From NCBI GenBank assembly GCA_905182985.1, contig CAJJDN010000047.1:158351-222350 (forward strand): a stretch of 64,000 nucleotides of DNA, read 5' to 3'. Below, piece after piece: positions 62,041 through 64,000 of the stretch. Below the pieces are notes generated by a model. It ran no database searches. It saw nothing but the letters and a program-made list of their open reading frames with translations, and was not told the origin of the DNA. Every line of letters starts with the position of its first letter. Positions within the stretch are counted from its first letter, which is position 1. The position numbers and the translations under genes are program-made. The DNA comes from Paramecium sonneborni (taxonomy: Eukaryota; Ciliophora; Oligohymenophorea; Peniculida; Parameciidae).

Positions 62041-62901
62041 ATGAGAATATTTATAATAGAGTAAATGGCAAGTGCAGTTTGTATTTTAGATTAGAATACT
62101 AAATAAATATATATTCTAATTAGTTATTTGAGAAATTAGTATAAAATTAATAAGTGGTAGATAAACATAATCTATAAATAATTAGAGCAAAGAATAATAA
62201 CAAATTGATTTTATAAGGAATTTAAATCTAGAAGAATTAAAAAATGATGTATTTTGATTCTATAAATAAGCGATAAGCGATGTTTTAAATGAGGAATAAG
62301 ATTATCAAAAATATTGTATAAATGAATTAAGTCTTATACTTTTGTAATATACAATAAAAAAGTTAAAGTAGGTCAAGAAAACCATTATGAGATCTTTATC
62401 TCATGAATTAAGAACTAGTTTAAATACAGTTAATGGCTATATAAGTGAAGCTTATGAGAGAATTTATAATATATAGGAACTTTATAAAACTTTAGGATTG
62501 TCACTAAATATATTAATTTAATGTAGTTGAAATTATATGATTTTTTTGATTACAGAGATATATTAGAAGATTAATTTGAATAGTTTAATTAATTTATGTG
62601 TAGATTTAATCAAGGTTTAATGTTATGAAAAGAAACTAAATCTCAACATAGAATTGCCATCTGAAACTATAATAGTTATAGGAGATAAGATTAGATTCTA
62701 TAATAGATATTAATATGCCTTATTATGAATGGATGGGATTATGCCAAACAAATCAGAATATTTGTAGATTAAGTTCATGTCTAAAACTAAATTGCCATTA
62801 TGGCTATTACTGGCTATAATGCAAAAAAAGATATCGAAAAATGCCTTAAATATGGCTTTAATTATATATTTACAAAAAATTTGTTGATTGTAATTCTCTG
62901 A
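62041..62901 (+). pseudogene. Hybrid histidine kinase remnant with internal deletion
   Basis: A 22-nt intron after SYLRN keeps frame into LNLEELKNDVF, followed by an in-frame TGA. The HisKA box MRSLSHELRTSLNTVNGYI has its phospho-accepting His at 62402-62404. The frame then reaches ELPSETIIVIGDKIRFYN, the start of the HATPase N-box, and jumps at about 62700 (with a shift of frame) to IIDINMP, the phospho-Asp site of a receiver domain. One extra T after CCT then shifts again to IMNGWDYAKQI, AIMAITGYNAKKDIEKCLKY and IFTKN (conserved Thr and Lys). Most of the ATPase domain and the receiver N-terminus are missing. Hence a decayed two-component gene, not a functional kinase. Confidence 0.75.
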
Positions 62902-63638
62902 TGAACATATCTACATTAATTCTATTGATAATTTTAAATTACCCTTAGTTTATACATGAATAACTTGAACTATTATTACATACATTCACATTCAATTTGA
63001 TATAAGCAAAATAAGGTTCATAAAACTGACCTAATAAAGTAAATCTCCATTGAAACAAATTAAATGTTATTACTATTCTTAAGTCATTGAAGCTGAATTG
63101 AAATTGAATTTCGAGATCACCTCTTTAGAACATTTTGCTTAATTTAATTGACTTTAATTTCGTGTAAATCCTATATTACCTTCTACTCTTTGTTGTTATA
63201 CATATTATACAGATAAAGTAAAGAAACTAAATATCTGAATATACATATTAAGTACTTATTAACTTCTGTATTATTTTTCAAAATTGACCCATTTAATGTA
63301 TATAGTATTTTCATTATTTAATATAAGCTCAAAACTTTCATCAGTCTAAGTACCAGTATAAAAAGCAATTTAATTTTAATACTTCTTTAAAAGACACCTA
63401 TAATGTAAAAAGATATGAAAACTAAAAGCAATATACTTAATGAATTCTATTTTGGTGAAATATTGAATTCATTAGAATCTACTTTCTTTATAAAATTTCT
63501 TAGCATATTTAAAAAGAATCTAATTTGATTAATTGATATTACTAGATCAAGATAAATTAAAAGAAGAAAAAAGAAATAAAATAATATCATTTATTTTCAT
63601 ATTTATTTCCAAATTATATGAAAAATATAATGTATCTT
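62902..63638. other. Gene-free stretch
   Basis: 737 bp of AT-rich DNA with no frame I can support on either strand. Confidence 0.45.
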
Positions 63639-64000
63639 TCATGCATTTGGTTTTTCTTTTTTTAATCTCATCTATTATAATATAAATATATACTTCATTA
63701 ATAAATGATTTAACAAAATTTGGATATACTTTCCAAAAGAGTAAAAAATTATCGAAAAATTCTTCATTGTACTTGAATTCTCCATTAATTGTTAATAAGA
63801 ATAATTTGGTGACAAATATGGATTCAGAGGTAATTCATCATCTTTTTAATCTCTTAGCGGTAGTCGATCTAAAGTAATTATCAATAGATTTTTGTTATTA
63901 GGTGAGAATTTAAATATAATGTCTTATTCATCATTTAAGAGGGTTGAACTAATTAAATTATTTAGACTAATTATTACTTAATTGTAGGAATTGGATTATA
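63639..64000 (-). CDS. Partial gene at right edge, function unknown
   Basis: An open minus-strand frame enters from the window edge and reads DEQDIIFKFSPNNKNLL, LDRLPLRDQKDDELPLNPY and LSPNYSYQQLMENSSTM, clearly protein-like. Downstream it becomes hydrophobic and stops at 63639, or earlier if a 22-nt intron before GATGAG is used. The start is outside the window. No family recognised. Confidence 0.5.

Noticed and set aside
1..64000. tRNA genes, rRNA, CRISPR arrays, telomere repeats
   Set aside because: None recognised by eye; CRISPR is not expected in a eukaryote, and no runs of the Paramecium telomere repeat occur.

Overview
The window reads as somatic (macronuclear) DNA of a ciliate close to Paramecium. 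It is very AT-rich. Reading frames make sense only if TAA and TAG are glutamine and TGA is the sole stop. Conserved proteins are interrupted by tiny introns, mostly 22-32 nt with GTA...AG ends, and removing them restores frame. Genes are packed, with gaps as short as 26 bp (tandem), 43 bp (convergent) and 55 bp (divergent). Standard-code ORF calls break nearly every gene into fragments, so the coordinates here were rebuilt by reading code 6 with introns removed. Exact exon maps of the long membrane genes remain approximate.

Layout, left to right: partial HSP90 (-) with a textbook heat-shock element; RPS7/eS7 (+); a two-transmembrane ciliate family protein and a PAS-containing TmcB/TmcC-like membrane protein (-); a NEK-like kinase and a TIGYGD potassium-type channel (-); a Pirh2/RCHY1-type ubiquitin ligase (-); a USP deubiquitinase (+); a coiled-coil protein (-); a tandem CCCH zinc-finger protein (+); CFAP210-like ciliary protein and plasma-membrane Ca2+-ATPase (-); a zinc-knuckle orphan (+); a broken LRR gene (+); two 8-cysteine secreted peptides (+); a 153-residue orphan (-); a decayed small gene, an FCP/SCP-type phosphatase, a membrane RING ligase and RPL12/uL11 (+); an HTH protein, a HECT ligase and a short ANL-type protein (-); a second TmcB-like plus two-TM pair (+); an SRSF7-like splicing factor (+); a large orphan (-); a hybrid histidine-kinase remnant (+); and a partial gene at the right edge (-).

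Three features stand out. (1) The TmcB-like/two-TM gene pair occurs twice, about 44 kb apart and in opposite orientation, with the same internal order and clear sequence divergence. This suggests an ancient inverted duplication of a functional pair. (2) Three direct repeats of 1.16-1.36 kb, each interrupted by a single N, look like unmerged contig overlaps and duplicate or truncate genes on paper. (3) Several genes show decay or odd splicing: the LRR gene, the histidine kinase, the small gene near 40.3 kb, and an uL11 intron whose donor reads AT instead of GT.

Functionally the window mixes housekeeping genes (ribosome, chaperone, splicing), ciliary and membrane excitability genes (CFAP210, channel, Ca2+ pump) and four ubiquitin-pathway genes. 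No tRNA, rRNA, CRISPR array, telomere repeat or transposase was recognised.
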